A model generated the notes under the pieces. The model saw nothing but the letters and a program-made list of their open reading frames with translations, did not search any database and was not told the DNA's origin. Of a stretch of 64,000 bases of DNA, positions 52,685 to 61,885 are shown in pieces; positions within the stretch are counted from its first letter, which is position 1, and the number at the start of each line of letters is the position of its first letter. Source of the stretch: Arthrobacter sp. AQ5-05 (GTDB lineage Bacteria; Actinomycetota; Actinomycetes; Actinomycetales; Micrococcaceae); contig NZ_QMKQ01000014.1 of assembly GCF_003287975.1 (NCBI RefSeq), forward strand, positions 1 through 64,000. The letters run 5' to 3'. The translations under genes and the position numbers were made by a program.

Positions 52685-54999
52685 GCGCTCAGCTCCGGAT
52701 GCAGGGTTTTCAGGGACCAGGTCTTGTGCAATCGTACCGCCACGGTGCTGGCCACCAGGCCCAGCACGGTGTAGCCGATGAGGCCCGCCACGATGGGTCC
52801 GAGCACCGAAAGGTCGGCCCCGTACATCAGGTGGCGCAGGCCCGTGACCACGTGTCCCATGGGCAGCCAGCGGTGCGCCACGTGCAGCGCCTCGGGGGTG
52901 GTTTCCCAGGGGAAGGTGCCGCCGGAGGAGACCAGCTGCAGCACCATCAGCACCAGCACCACCATCTTTCCCGGGGTCCCGGCCAGCGCACAGATGCCCT
53001 GGATGATCGCGGTGAACGCCATGGAGGCCAGCAGGAACAGCCCCCAGGTCATCCACGGGTGGGCGGTGTCCAGGCCCAGCCCGTAGAGCACCACGGCGTA
53101 GAGGATGGTGCCCTGGAGCATCGAGATGCCCAGGAACGGCAGCCAGCCGCCGACGGCGATCTTCCAGTTCGCGGCGTTGGAGGCCAGCGCGCGCTTGGTG
53201 ATGGGGCGCATGATCTGCACCAGGATGAAGGCACCGATCCAGATGGCCAGGGTCATGAAGAACGGGGCCAGTCCCTCGCCGTACACCCCGGCCTTGGCCT
53301 GGTCGGTGCGGGCAATGTCCACCGGGTCCCCGATGACCGAGGAGACCTGTTCGCGGGCCGCGGCATCCGGGTTGGGCACCTCGTCGGTGCCGTCCGCCAG
53401 CTTGGTGGACAGTTCCCCGGAGCCGTCACGCAATTCGGTGGCGCCGTCGCCCAGCTCGCCCACGCCGTCGCGCAGCTCGCCGACCCCGGAAACCAACGAG
53501 GACGTGCCCGCGTGCAGGGTGTCGGCACCCTCGGCCAGCGATCCGGCGCCGGAATCGAGCTTCCCGGCCCCGGCCAGTGCGTCGTGCTGCCCGTCGGCCA
53601 GGGTGCCCGCACCGGTGGCCAGGGTGTGGGCGCCGCCGTTGAGCTTGGACGCGCCGGCAGCGGCATCCCAGATGCCCGTCTTGAGTGCGGGCATGGCCCC
53701 GGCCAGCTGGTGGGTTCCGTCTGCGAGGGTCCTCAGCCCGCCGGAGAGTTCCTTGGCGCCCGCGGCGACCTGGGCCGACCCGTCGGCGAGCGCGGAGATC
53801 TGCGATCGGGCGGTGGTTAGCTGCTTCCTGGTGTCGGCTACCTGGTTGGCCACTCCACTGGAGGCGGCGGCGTCCTTGACGTCGCTGCGGAGCTGCTGTG
53901 CCTGGTCCCGGGTGAGGATCCCGTCCTTCACCAAGGTGTCCAGCCGGGCATCCAACGTGTCGGTGGCCGAATCAATGCGGCTCTCGGCATCCTTCTCCAA
54001 GGCCGTGAGCGTGTCGGCCGCCTGCGTGACCTTGTCATCAAGGGCCTTGTTGCCGGCAGCGACCTGGGCTGCACCGGAGGAAAGCTTCTTGGAGGCGTCG
54101 GCGGCTTCTTGCGCCCCGCCATCGAGCTGCGCCGTCTTGGCCGGAAGCGAGGAGGTCTTGGACTTCAGTTCGCCCAGCCCCGTGTTCAGCCCGGAGGTGC
54201 CCGCGGCCAGGGTGTCGGCGCCGTCGGCGAGCTTGTCGGCGCCGGAAACCAGTTTCTTCTGCCCGTCCACCAGGGAACCGGTGCCGTCGTGCAGGGTGTC
54301 GGCGCCGTCGGCGAGCTTGTCGGCGCCGGTGTTGAGCTTGGCGGCCCCGTCCTGCAGGCTCCCCACGCCGTCGGCCAGCGTGGTGACCCCGTCGGAGAGC
54401 TTGACGGTTCCGGTGTGCAGGTCCCCGGCGCCATCGGCGGCCTTGGCCATGGACGTGTGGATTTCGGAGAAACCGGACAGCAGGGCGTCCGCGGTCTGCG
54501 TGCCGACCTCCTTGGCCACGGTGTTGTGGACCTGCCCGGCGAGCTTGTCGGCGAAGGTGCCGACCATGTAGTTGTTGGCGTCGTTGGTGGTGATCTTCAA
54601 GATGGCCTGCTTGGCCTTCTCGAAGTCGCCCGGGGAGGCGAGGTTCGCCGAGAAGTCCTTCGGGATGGTCATGGAGAATGCATAGTCGCCGGAGGCAACC
54701 CCCGCGTTGGCCGCGTCCTCGGAAGCAACCACCGTCCAGCCGAAGGTGCCGTCCTGCAGCAATTCCTTGGTGACGTCGTCGCCGACCGCCAGTTCCTTGC
54801 CGTCCTTGGAGGATCCCGTATCGAGGTTCACGATGGCGGCCTTGACGTTGTTCAGGTGCGCGTAGGGATCCCAGTTCGCGTAGAGGTACAGGGCTCCGTA
54901 GAGCAGCGGAACCAGGCACATGGCGATGATCGCGATCCGCGGCAGGGCCCCGGAGGTCATGCGCTTGAGTTCGGACAGGGCGAGGCGCAACGTGGTCAT
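52681..54999 (-). CDS. YhgE/Pip domain-containing membrane protein
   Basis: A 772-residue protein of the phage-infection-protein (Pip/YhgE) family. One N-terminal helix (about 22-42, IAIMCLVPLLYGALYLY) is followed by a large extracellular region. This region is made of coiled-coil-like repeats of the GADxLxDGxxxL type (about residues 195-560). Five C-terminal helices (about 570-770) have an ABC-2 permease-like fold. Family members include a lactococcal phage receptor and ABC-like permeases for lipids or drugs. In actinobacteria they pair with an ATPase gene, as here (54996-55895). Both flanking genes overlap it by 4 bp. Confidence 0.9.
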   Translation of the reverse strand: MTTLRLALSELKRMTSGALPRIAIIAMCLVPLLYGALYLYANWDPYAHLNNVKAAIVNLDTGSSKDGKELAVGDDVTKELLQDGTFGWTVVASEDAANAGVASGDYAFSMTIPKDFSANLASPGDFEKAKQAILKITTNDANNYMVGTFADKLAGQVHNTVAKEVGTQTADALLSGFSEIHTSMAKAADGAGDLHTGTVKLSDGVTTLADGVGSLQDGAAKLNTGADKLADGADTLHDGTGSLVDGQKKLVSGADKLADGADTLAAGTSGLNTGLGELKSKTSSLPAKTAQLDGGAQEAADASKKLSSGAAQVAAGNKALDDKVTQAADTLTALEKDAESRIDSATDTLDARLDTLVKDGILTRDQAQQLRSDVKDAAASSGVANQVADTRKQLTTARSQISALADGSAQVAAGAKELSGGLRTLADGTHQLAGAMPALKTGIWDAAAGASKLNGGAHTLATGAGTLADGQHDALAGAGKLDSGAGSLAEGADTLHAGTSSLVSGVGELRDGVGELGDGATELRDGSGELSTKLADGTDEVPNPDAAAREQVSSVIGDPVDIARTDQAKAGVYGEGLAPFFMTLAIWIGAFILVQIMRPITKRALASNAANWKIAVGGWLPFLGISMLQGTILYAVVLYGLGLDTAHPWMTWGLFLLASMAFTAIIQGICALAGTPGKMVVLVLMVLQLVSSGGTFPWETTPEALHVAHRWLPMGHVVTGLRHLMYGADLSVLGPIVAGLIGYTVLGLVASTVAVRLHKTWSLKTLHPELSA
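54208..54329 (-). repeat. 38-bp exact direct repeat inside yhgE
   Basis: The same 38 bp occurs at 54208-54245 and 54292-54329 (beginning CAGGGTGTCGGCGCCGTCGG on the plus strand). It encodes successive GADKLADGADTL units, so it reflects internal protein repeats that can expand or contract by recombination. Confidence 0.85.
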
Positions 55000-55895
55000 G
55001 AATTTTCCTTCGGTGCTCTCAAGGACAAGGTGGGTTCGGCCGAAACGACCTCGGTTGCGGGCTCGTCGGGCTCCCGCGAATCGGGTTCTTCCGCGGGCTC
55101 GATTTCGGGCTCATGCGGTGAAGGCGAAGCCTCGGGAAACGGGGTTTCCGCGGTGAGGGACAAGGCCGGGGCCAAGGCGTTCCCTGCGACCTCGACGGGC
55201 GCAGCCGCCGTTGCGGAGCGCGGCCCGGATTCGGTCGCGTGTGCGCATGGCTGTTCCTGGGCCAACTCCAGTTTCTCCTGCACCTGGCCCGCGTGCGCCC
55301 TGGAGCCTTCCCATTTTTCAGGAATGCGTTGGACCACGGCGACCACTGCCGGTGCACGACGGGAGGTGGCCACGGAATGAAGGTAGCGGGTCCAATCGTC
55401 CTCGGGGATGCCGTGGCGGTCGGGGGAGTCGAAGACCAGCAGCTCGATGGAGCGGTCCTCGAGGGCCAGGTGGGTGAGCAGCGTGAGTCGCTCGAGCGGG
55501 TCAATGGCGTCCAGCCATTGGTTGGCCAGCGAATCCATGCCGTGCTTCTTCATCCAGGTGTCGATGCCGCTGCGCCGCCAGATCGGTCCGGGCTGCAGTG
55601 CCAGGTCCTCGGCCACGAGGTCACGGACCTTCAGGTGCGCCTCGGGTTCGTTGATTTCCGGGGAGTCGACCAGCGCGCTGATGCGCCGCACCGAACGCAG
55701 GGCGGTGGTCCCGGACCAGCCCACGGTGCCCTCGCCGGGTCGCATGCGTGCGCTGAGCCCCAGGGCCAGCGCGGTGCGGGTGGGCTGGGGTTCGGCCGCC
55801 ACCAGCAGGAGTTCGCCGCGCGCAACGGCGAGGCTTGTGGGGTTCAGTAGGGGCAGGTGGCGTCCGGCAATGGCCAGGTTATCGGCGATGAGCAC
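54996..55895 (-). CDS. ABC-like ATPase subunit with degenerate Walker motifs
   Basis: A 299-residue protein with the ABC ATPase outline: LNPTSLAVARGELLLVA at the first strand, then a P-loop position reading AEPQPTRT (34-41), in which Gly and the essential Lys are lost. The Walker B position reads ELLVFDSPD (151-159), with Ser after Asp156 in place of the catalytic Glu. No LSGGQ is recognisable. A disordered Pro/Glu-rich tail occupies about residues 215-299. It is the first gene of the YhgE operon and its stop overlaps the yhgE start. It probably binds the YhgE protein but is unlikely to hydrolyse ATP. The start is GTG, 6 nt after TACGCT. Confidence 0.72.
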   Translation of the reverse strand: MLIADNLAIAGRHLPLLNPTSLAVARGELLLVAAEPQPTRTALALGLSARMRPGEGTVGWSGTTALRSVRRISALVDSPEINEPEAHLKVRDLVAEDLALQPGPIWRRSGIDTWMKKHGMDSLANQWLDAIDPLERLTLLTHLALEDRSIELLVFDSPDRHGIPEDDWTRYLHSVATSRRAPAVVAVVQRIPEKWEGSRAHAGQVQEKLELAQEQPCAHATESGPRSATAAAPVEVAGNALAPALSLTAETPFPEASPSPHEPEIEPAEEPDSREPDEPATEVVSAEPTLSLRAPKENS

Positions 55896-55901
55896 AGCTA
55901 A

Positions 55902-55931
55902 AGCGTAAACCGAACTGACCGATCAGTACAA
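55902..55931 (-). promoter_or_regulatory. Promoter of the YhgE operon with TetR-like operator in the spacer
   Basis: On the minus strand TTGTAC (55926-55931) and TACGCT (55902-55907) are 18 bp apart, and the GTG start is 6 nt after the -10, so the mRNA is leaderless. The inverted repeat ACTGA-CCGA-TCAGT (55914-55927) lies between the two boxes, where a bound TetR protein would block polymerase. Confidence 0.65.
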
Positions 55932-56052
55932 ATAGCGTGGATGTCGGATTCGTCCCCTCGGCGCGTGGCGCCAACCGGGACCAACGACACGATCGGGCAA
56001 CATTTCATCGCCGGCCACCACATGGGCGGGGCGGCGGGGGAGGATTGGAGGT

Positions 56053-57078
56053 ATGGACAAGAGGTTTTGGGTCGGAGGCTATTCGCCCGACGGCGGCGGA
56101 ACAAGCCTGGGCATCCGGGCCATCGGGATCCGCAACGGCGTGCTGAACGACCTGGGCCTGGCCCACGCCGCCGATTCGCCCTCGTGGCTGGCAACCCACC
56201 CGAAGCTGCCGGTGCTTTATGCGGCGCTCGAACACCGCGGAGAGGTCGCTGCCTACAACATCATCGGCAGGGATCGGCTCGAACCCCTGGGCAGGCCCGT
56301 GCCGGCCGGGGACCTGGTGTGCCACCTGGCCGTTGCCGCTGCCGCAGGGACACTGGTTGCCAGCTGCTACGGGGACGGGAAGGTGCTGGCCTACCCGATC
56401 AACCCCGACGGGTCCCTGGCGGGACCGGCCCCGGCCCCGGCCTCGGTCGACCCCTTTGCCGTGCCCGGGCACGAAAGGCGCGCCTCGCGGTCGCACCAAA
56501 GCACGGTGCTGCGCTCGGGCCGGGTCATCACCACCGACCTGGGCCACGATTCGGTGCGGATCTGGGACCTGGTCGACGGGGAGCTGCAATTGCGCCAGCA
56601 GGTCGCGTTGCGCAAGGGGGACGGTCCGCGCCACCTGGTGGAGCATCCCTCGGGACTCATCTATGTGGTCACCGAACACAGCGCCCAGGTCATCGCGCTG
56701 GGCGCCGATGCCGCCGGGGACTACCGGGAAGTCTCCCGGAGCGCCCTGGGCGAGTCGATCCGGGCCGGCGAGCATTTCCCGGCGGAGATCTCGTTGGACC
56801 TGCCCACCAACAGGCTCTACATCGGGGTCCGGGGTGCCCGGGTGATGGCGGTGCTGGGCCTGAACGCCGGGTGTCCGGTCTTCCTGGGCAGTGCCCCGTG
56901 CGCGGGGGAGTGGCCCCGGCACCACGTGCACGTCGGCAACTCCCTGTTGGTGGCCAACCAGCTCTCGAACACCATCGAGGCCATCGGGCTGGACTCCGCG
57001 GACGGGTTGCCCAGCCGGCGTCTCAGCTCCCTGGCGCTGGAAAGCCCCACCTGCATCGCCGCGCAAGTGACAGCCTGA
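56053..57078 (+). CDS. Lactonase family protein (6-phosphogluconolactonase-type beta propeller)
   Basis: A 341-residue seven-bladed propeller of the lactonase (Pgl/YbhE-like) family. It shows the repeated strand pattern FWVGGYSPDGGGTSLGI, SWLATHPKLPVLYAALEH, the family HQSTVLRSGRVITTDLGHDSVRIWDL, and GPRHLVEHPSGLIYVVTEHS. Such enzymes hydrolyse 6-phosphogluconolactone or other lactones. No pentose-phosphate genes flank it, so the substrate is open. A good ribosome site (TTGGAGGT) precedes the ATG. The lipase-like gene starts 3 bp after its stop. Confidence 0.85.
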   Translation: MDKRFWVGGYSPDGGGTSLGIRAIGIRNGVLNDLGLAHAADSPSWLATHPKLPVLYAALEHRGEVAAYNIIGRDRLEPLGRPVPAGDLVCHLAVAAAAGTLVASCYGDGKVLAYPINPDGSLAGPAPAPASVDPFAVPGHERRASRSHQSTVLRSGRVITTDLGHDSVRIWDLVDGELQLRQQVALRKGDGPRHLVEHPSGLIYVVTEHSAQVIALGADAAGDYREVSRSALGESIRAGEHFPAEISLDLPTNRLYIGVRGARVMAVLGLNAGCPVFLGSAPCAGEWPRHHVHVGNSLLVANQLSNTIEAIGLDSADGLPSRRLSSLALESPTCIAAQVTA

Positions 57079-57081
57079 CGC

Positions 57082-57852
57082 ATGGAGTCCGTCCGGCGCC
57101 GTGGAAGCGGGGATGGGTCCGGTCCACTGGTGCGCCCCTGGTGGTGGGCGCTGGACTATGCATACGCCGGATGGCGGCAGCTGCGGTCCGTGATCCGTCG
57201 CCTGGGCCCGGAATCGTTCAGCGACGGAGACCCGAGGCTCCCCGCCATCGTATTGCTGCCCGGCGTCTATGAGACCTGGGGGTTCCTGGAACCTGCGGCA
57301 CTGCGCCTGAACGGGGCCGGGTACCGCGTGTATGCGGTCCCGGAACTGGGGGCCAACAGGCGCGCGGTTCCCGAATCCGCGCAACTGGTGCGGCGGCGCC
57401 TACGGGAGCTGTTTGAGGTCCACGGGATTGAGCAATGCATCTTGCTGGCGCACAGCAAGGGCGGGCTGATCGGCAAGCATGCGATGCTCGATGAGCTGCT
57501 GCAGCAGTCGCAGGGATCCTCCGCGGGGGAGACCGCCCGGATCAGGGGACTTGTCGCCATTGGCACCCCGTTTGGCGGATCCGTTTATGCCCGATACCTG
57601 TTCTCCCGCACATTGCGCCAATTTTCTCCCCGGGATGCGGTCCTGCTGTCGCTGCAGGCACAGGAAGACGTCAACGACCGGATCGTTTCCATCTTTGCCC
57701 AATTCGATCCGCATATCCCGGGCGGAAGTGCGCTCGCCGGGGCAACGAACGTGCGACTTCCGGTGGCCGGGCATTTCCGCACGCTGGGAGATCCTCTCGT
57801 GCTGGCTGCCGTCGAGGAAGCCGTGGCGTCCTTGGGCGGCGGCAAACGCTAG
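57082..57852 (+). CDS. Alpha/beta hydrolase (lipase-like)
   Basis: A 256-residue serine hydrolase. The oxyanion-region motif is VLLPGVYETWGF (57-68), and the nucleophile elbow is LLAHSKGGLIGKH with Ser125 (AHSKG, a GxSxG variant). The later VAIGTPFGGSVYARYL resembles triacylglycerol lipases/PGAP1-like proteins. The C-terminal VAGHFRTLGDP probably gives the catalytic His. No signal peptide is seen. It is co-transcribed with the lactonase gene (3-bp gap) and faces a tRNA-Arg terminator. Confidence 0.8.
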   Translation: MESVRRRGSGDGSGPLVRPWWWALDYAYAGWRQLRSVIRRLGPESFSDGDPRLPAIVLLPGVYETWGFLEPAALRLNGAGYRVYAVPELGANRRAVPESAQLVRRRLRELFEVHGIEQCILLAHSKGGLIGKHAMLDELLQQSQGSSAGETARIRGLVAIGTPFGGSVYARYLFSRTLRQFSPRDAVLLSLQAQEDVNDRIVSIFAQFDPHIPGGSALAGATNVRLPVAGHFRTLGDPLVLAAVEEAVASLGGGKR

Positions 57853-57877
57853 CCGGGCGGGAACCTGCGGGGAAACG

Positions 57878-57911
57878 ACAAGAGCCGCAATCTTTCGATT
57901 GCGGCTCTTGT
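57878..57911. terminator. Terminator between the hydrolase gene and tRNA-Arg copy 1
   Basis: ACAAGAGCCGCAATC-4-GATTGCGGCTCTTGT: perfect 15-bp arms with a TTTC loop. It lies 9 bp downstream of the minus-strand tRNA and 26 bp after the plus-strand hydrolase stop. Confidence 0.8.
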
Positions 57912-57919
57912 GCGATGTG

Positions 57920-57993
<74 letters not shown>

Positions 57994-58034
57994 ATATTTT
58001 GTTGTTGCCCCGCCTCACGGCTTGACCTCGAACA

Positions 58035-58063
58035 ACTATACATACCTTTGGCTGGCTGGTCGA
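58035..58063 (-). promoter_or_regulatory. Promoter of tRNA-Arg copy 1
   Basis: TATAGT (58035-58040) with TCGACC 17 bp upstream (58058-58063) on the minus strand. The segment around the -10 is nearly identical to that of copy 2. Confidence 0.55.
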
Positions 58064-58233
58064 TCCAGGAAAGTGAATCGTGCGCGAACTCACGCCCGGT
58101 TGCGGGGATTGGTCTTCCGTCCTGTCTCCCAGTCGCCATCGCCGCGGCCCAAACCTAGCGCGGGTTCGGTGGCGCGCCCATAATGGGAACCGTCAACGCC
58201 GGCTGCGCTGGTGCGGAAGGGGGAACGGATCCG

Positions 58234-59415
58234 ATGTCCACTGCCGATCCCGCCTTGCCGGGCAGCCCCGCACACGAACGGCCGGATCGGGATGAGAGGC
58301 CCGTTGACTGGTATGAACTCTTCTTCGACCTGGTCTTTGTTGCAGTCATTGCCATCTCCGCCCAGGCCCTCGAGGAAGGTCCCGGCCTGTGGGTGGTGAT
58401 CGAGTTCGTGCTGCTGTTCTTCCCCTTGTGGTGGGCCTGGGTCAACCTGATGATCTCCAACAACCTCTACGGAAGCCGATATCCGTCCATGGGCGTGTTC
58501 GTGGTGGCGGCCATGCCCGGCCCCGCGGCCATGGCGATAGCCATGGCCAGCGGAATCGAGGAATATGGGTGGCTGTATGCCTCCGGGGCTGCGTGGATCC
58601 GGCTGGTGCTGCTGCTCATCTGGCTCATCCCGTATGGGGCAAGGCTCGTGGCGGTTCCGCTGTGGCGCCCGCTTGGGTACAACCTCGCCACTGCCGCACT
58701 GTGGATGGGGTCGATAACGGTGGAGACGCCCTACCGCTATCTGCTGTGGGTGGCGGCGGTTGGCGCAGAAATGATCTTGTTGGTGTTTCGCCGCGGATTC
58801 GCCTTCGAGGTGTACGAGCAAGTCTCCATTTCGCATTTGCTTGAGCGCATCGGGCTGTTTGTTGTCATCGTGATCGGCGAGGCCGTCTATCTGGGCGTGA
58901 CCGGCCTGGCGCGGCATCCGACCATCGGTGGTGCGGCCGCGGCGCTTTGCGGTTTCCTTGCCTGTGCCCTGTTGGCCCGCGCGTTCTTTCGCGGGGGAGT
59001 TCCCCGGACGGCGTCCGGACTGGATGCGGCCAGGCGGGCCGGTTCCTATTCGGCAATGCGCGATGTCGTCATGTACTTTCCGTTCATTGCCGTTGCCTCG
59101 CTCACGCTCATCGCAGCGGCCGTCGGCAGCGCAGTGGCCCATCCGGTGATTCCGTTGTCCGGCGGCGCCCGGACGTTGCTCGCCGTGGGTGTTTCCGGCT
59201 TTTACCTGTGCAATGCGGTGATCGGATTGCGGCTTGGGCGCAGGGTTGGCCGCGTTGCCGTCTTGTTCGGGCTGGCCATGCTGTTGCCTACGCTGGCCTG
59301 TCTGCTGACCGGAGGGCTGCAGGCGTGGGCGACCGTGGGATTCGTTGCCTTGGCCCTGCTCGCCCTGGATGTCATCAGCGGTGCACTTGGAGCCCACTGG
59401 TATGCCCGCCGATAG
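58234..59415 (+). CDS. Low-temperature-requirement A (LtrA)-like membrane protein
   Basis: A 393-residue membrane protein with about eleven helices. The opening RPVDWYELFFDLVFVAVIAISAQAL, together with HLLERIGLFVVIVIGEAV, is diagnostic of the bacterial LtrA family (PF06772). Its molecular function is unknown; one Listeria member is needed for growth in the cold. The start ATG at 58234 has AAGGGGG about 10 nt upstream. The in-frame ATG at 58183 would add 17 residues. It lies between two identical tRNA-Arg genes and runs against both. Confidence 0.85.
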   Translation: MSTADPALPGSPAHERPDRDERPVDWYELFFDLVFVAVIAISAQALEEGPGLWVVIEFVLLFFPLWWAWVNLMISNNLYGSRYPSMGVFVVAAMPGPAAMAIAMASGIEEYGWLYASGAAWIRLVLLLIWLIPYGARLVAVPLWRPLGYNLATAALWMGSITVETPYRYLLWVAAVGAEMILLVFRRGFAFEVYEQVSISHLLERIGLFVVIVIGEAVYLGVTGLARHPTIGGAAAALCGFLACALLARAFFRGGVPRTASGLDAARRAGSYSAMRDVVMYFPFIAVASLTLIAAAVGSAVAHPVIPLSGGARTLLAVGVSGFYLCNAVIGLRLGRRVGRVAVLFGLAMLLPTLACLLTGGLQAWATVGFVALALLALDVISGALGAHWYARR

Positions 59416-59429
59416 GGGGGGAGAAAGCA

Positions 59430-59457
59430 GAAAGGCCACGATTTCTCGTGGCCTTTC
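59430..59457. terminator. Terminator between the LtrA-like gene and tRNA-Arg copy 2
   Basis: GAAAGGCCACGA-4-TCGTGGCCTTTC: perfect 12-bp arms with a TTTC loop. It is placed like the terminator of tRNA-Arg copy 1. Confidence 0.8.
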
Positions 59458-59464
59458 CTGTTGG

Positions 59465-59538
<74 letters not shown>

Positions 59539-59581
59539 ATATTCTATTTTTGGTACCAACCTTGCGGTTCGACCTCGAATA

Positions 59582-59587
59582 ACTATA
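59582..59587 (-). promoter_or_regulatory. -10 of tRNA-Arg copy 2
   Basis: TATAGT within GTATGTATAGTTATTCGAGGTC, matching the region before copy 1 except for one base. TTGCGC 16 bp upstream is a possible -35. Confidence 0.5.
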
Positions 59588-59764
59588 CATACGATTGCCG
59601 TCGGCGCAAAATCCGGGGCACCAGCGGGTGGGTGGGTGCCCCGTCGCGTTGCGTGAAGTATACCGGTCTACGTGTCCTTCGTCACTTTTGTGGTTTGATG
59701 GGGAAAGGGCGGAGCCCGGAAAGCCGCGCTTTTCGCTGAAGCTAAATCAAATACGGGGATTTTT

Positions 59765-59780
59765 GGCGATCTGAGTCACA
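59765..59780 (+). promoter_or_regulatory. Possible CRP/GlxR-like half site upstream of pckG
   Basis: GGCGA-N6-TCACA has a perfect right half and a degenerate left half of the TGTGA-N6-TCACA pattern, 67 bp before the pckG start. Otherwise the 300-bp region 59539-59846 shows no gene. Confidence 0.25.
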
Positions 59781-59846
59781 GGGGCCCGCGGGATTCGCCC
59801 CATAGCATCGAACTATTGCAAATTCAGCCCAATGGAGGGAATGGAC

Positions 59847-61676
59847 ATGAGCGAGAGCTCGGACCAGAAGGTCATCGACGCAGCACCGACCACGCACGCA
59901 AAGCTAGCCGCTTGGGTGCAGGAAATCGCGGAACTGACGAAGCCTGACCGTGTCTATTGGGTAGACGGCACGCAGGAGGAAAACGATCGCCTGACCGCCG
60001 AGCTGGTTGAAACCGGCACGCTGAAGCGCCTCACGGATCCTTCGTTCCCGAACTCCTTCGCAGCGTTCTCCGACCCCAAGGATGTTGCACGCGTCGAGGA
60101 GCGCACCTTCATCTGCTCGGAAGACGAGAAGGATGCTGGCTTCACCAACAACTGGGAAAACCCGGTCAAGATGAAGTCCATGCTTACCGGCATCTTCGAC
60201 GGCGCCATGCGCGGCCGCACCATGTATGTCATTCCGTTCGTCATGGGACCGCTCGATGCCGAGCAGCCGCAATACGGCGTGGAGATCACCGACTCGGCCT
60301 ACGTTGTCGCCTCCATGCGCATCATGGCGCTCATCGGCGACAAGGTCCTGCGCCAGATCGAGGCAGAGGACGCATTCTTCGTCCCCGCGCTGCACTCGGT
60401 TGGCGCCCCGCTGGCTCCCGGCCAGCAGGATGTGGCCTGGCCGTGCAACGAAGAGAAGTGGATCGTGCACTTCCCGGAAGAGCGCTCCATCTGGTCCTAC
60501 GGCTCGGGCTACGGCGGAAACGCCCTGCTGGGCAAGAAGTGCTACGCGCTGCGCATCGCTTCGGTGATGGCCCGCGACGAGGGCTGGCTTGCCGAGCACA
60601 TGCTCATCCTCAAGCTGACCAACCCCGAAGGCAAGAGCTACAACATTGCCGGGGCCTTCCCGTCTGCCTGCGGCAAGACCAACCTGGCCCTGCTGGATCC
60701 GACCATCGAGGGATGGAAGGCCGAGACCCTGGGCGATGACATCAACTGGATGCGCATCGGCAAGGATGGCGAGCTTCGCGGCGTCAACCCGGAATACGGC
60801 CTGTTCGGCGTGGCACCGGGCACCGGTTGGTCAAACAACCCCAACGCCATGAACGCCATCACCAAGGGCAACTCGATCTTCACCAACGTTGCTCTCACCG
60901 ACGAAGGCGGGGTGTGGTGGGAAGGCATGACGGACGAGGTCCCGGCGCGCCTGACCGACTGGTTGGGCAACGACTGGACCCCTGAGTCCGGTCGCGTCGC
61001 GGCACACCCGAACTCCCGCTTCTGCACCCCGATCGACCAGGTCGATATGCTCTCGCAGGAGTACTACAGCCCGGACGGCGTGGAGATCCACGCGATCCTC
61101 TTCGGCGGCCGCCGCAAGACCACCATCCCGTTGGTCACCCAGGCCCGCAGCTGGGCCCATGGCATCTTCATGGGTTCGACCCTGTCCTCGGAGACCACTG
61201 CCGCTGCCGCAGGTGCCGTGGGCGTGGTCCGCCGCGACCCGATGGCCATGCTTCCATTCATCGGCTACAACGCCGGCGACTACCTGAAGCACTGGGATTC
61301 CATCGAGTCCAAGGCCAACCCGGCGCGACTGCCCAAGATCTTCCTGGTCAACTGGTTCCGCCGCGATGCCGATGGCGGATTCGCCTGGCCCGGGTTCGGG
61401 GACAACTCGCGCGTGCTGAAGTGGGCCATCGATCGCATCGAGGGCAAGGCCGACGCCGTGGAGACCCCGATCGGCTTCGTCCCGACCGGCGACTCGATCG
61501 ACCTGACCGGCCTGGACATGACCCCGGCCGACGTCGAGGCCGCCGTGGTCGTGGACAAGGACGAATGGGCCACCGAGCTGGCCAGCATCCAGGAGTGGTA
61601 CGCCAAGTTCGGCGAGGCGCTTCCCGCGTCGCTGCGTGCCGAGCTTGAAGGCCTGAAGGAGCGCTTGGGGGCATAG
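59847..61676 (+). CDS. pckG: Phosphoenolpyruvate carboxykinase (GTP)
   Basis: A 609-residue GTP-dependent PEPCK that converts oxaloacetate to PEP, the gateway of gluconeogenesis. The hyper-reactive Cys275 lies in the P-loop [13 protein letters not shown]. Other family motifs are [30 protein letters not shown] and NWFRRD. Length matches actinobacterial enzymes. I choose the ATG at 59847 because GGAGGGA lies 7 nt upstream; ATGs at 59832 and 59841 flank that ribosome site and are less likely. It is monocistronic with a strong terminator. Confidence 0.96.
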   Translation: MSESSDQKVIDAAPTTHAKLAAWVQEIAELTKPDRVYWVDGTQEENDRLTAELVETGTLKRLTDPSFPNSFAAFSDPKDVARVEERTFICSEDEKDAGFTNNWENPVKMKSMLTGIFDGAMRGRTMYVIPFVMGPLDAEQPQYGVEITDSAYVVASMRIMALIGDKVLRQIEAEDAFFVPALHSVGAPLAPGQQDVAWPCNEEKWIVHFPEERSIWSYGSGYGGNALLGKKCYALRIASVMARDEGWLAEHMLILKLTNPEGKSYNIAGAFPSACGKTNLALLDPTIEGWKAETLGDDINWMRIGKDGELRGVNPEYGLFGVAPGTGWSNNPNAMNAITKGNSIFTNVALTDEGGVWWEGMTDEVPARLTDWLGNDWTPESGRVAAHPNSRFCTPIDQVDMLSQEYYSPDGVEIHAILFGGRRKTTIPLVTQARSWAHGIFMGSTLSSETTAAAAGAVGVVRRDPMAMLPFIGYNAGDYLKHWDSIESKANPARLPKIFLVNWFRRDADGGFAWPGFGDNSRVLKWAIDRIEGKADAVETPIGFVPTGDSIDLTGLDMTPADVEAAVVVDKDEWATELASIQEWYAKFGEALPASLRAELEGLKERLGA

Positions 61677-61700
61677 GCTTCCCGGCGCAGCAACCTTCGT

Positions 61701-61770
61701 GAAGGGCCCCGCTGCCATCACCCGCCACCCGGTCACGGGATGGTTGGGGGGATGGCCGGCGGGGCCCTTC
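61701..61770 (+). terminator. Terminator of pckG
   Basis: Arms GAAGGGCCCCGC (61701-61712) and GCGGGGCCCTTC (61759-61770), extended inward by TGCCATC/GATGGCC, starting 25 bp after the stop codon. Confidence 0.75.
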
Positions 61771-61855
61771 CGTTTCCCCTTCCAGATCCCGGTGGCGGCC
61801 TCATCGCCAGTGGTCGGGCACGGTTTCGACAGGAAAATGCGTGGCTGCTGGAACA

Positions 61856-61869
61856 ATCCCCTAGGGGAT
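61856..61869 (+). promoter_or_regulatory. 14-bp palindrome upstream of the PadR gene
   Basis: ATCCCCTAGGGGAT is a perfect palindrome 16 bp before the PadR start codon and just upstream of CAGGAT (61874-61879, possible leaderless -10). It is a candidate autoregulatory operator. Confidence 0.45.
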
Positions 61870-61885
61870 GTGTCAGGATGAAAGC

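Noticed and set aside
54180-54480. Regular short repeats that could suggest a CRISPR array
   Set aside because: The repeats are in frame within the YhgE coding sequence and encode GADxLxDG units, with no equal-length spacers.
59539-59846. A riboswitch or small RNA upstream of pckG
   Set aside because: No stable stem or known consensus was seen; only a weak CRP-like half site was retained as a low-confidence feature.
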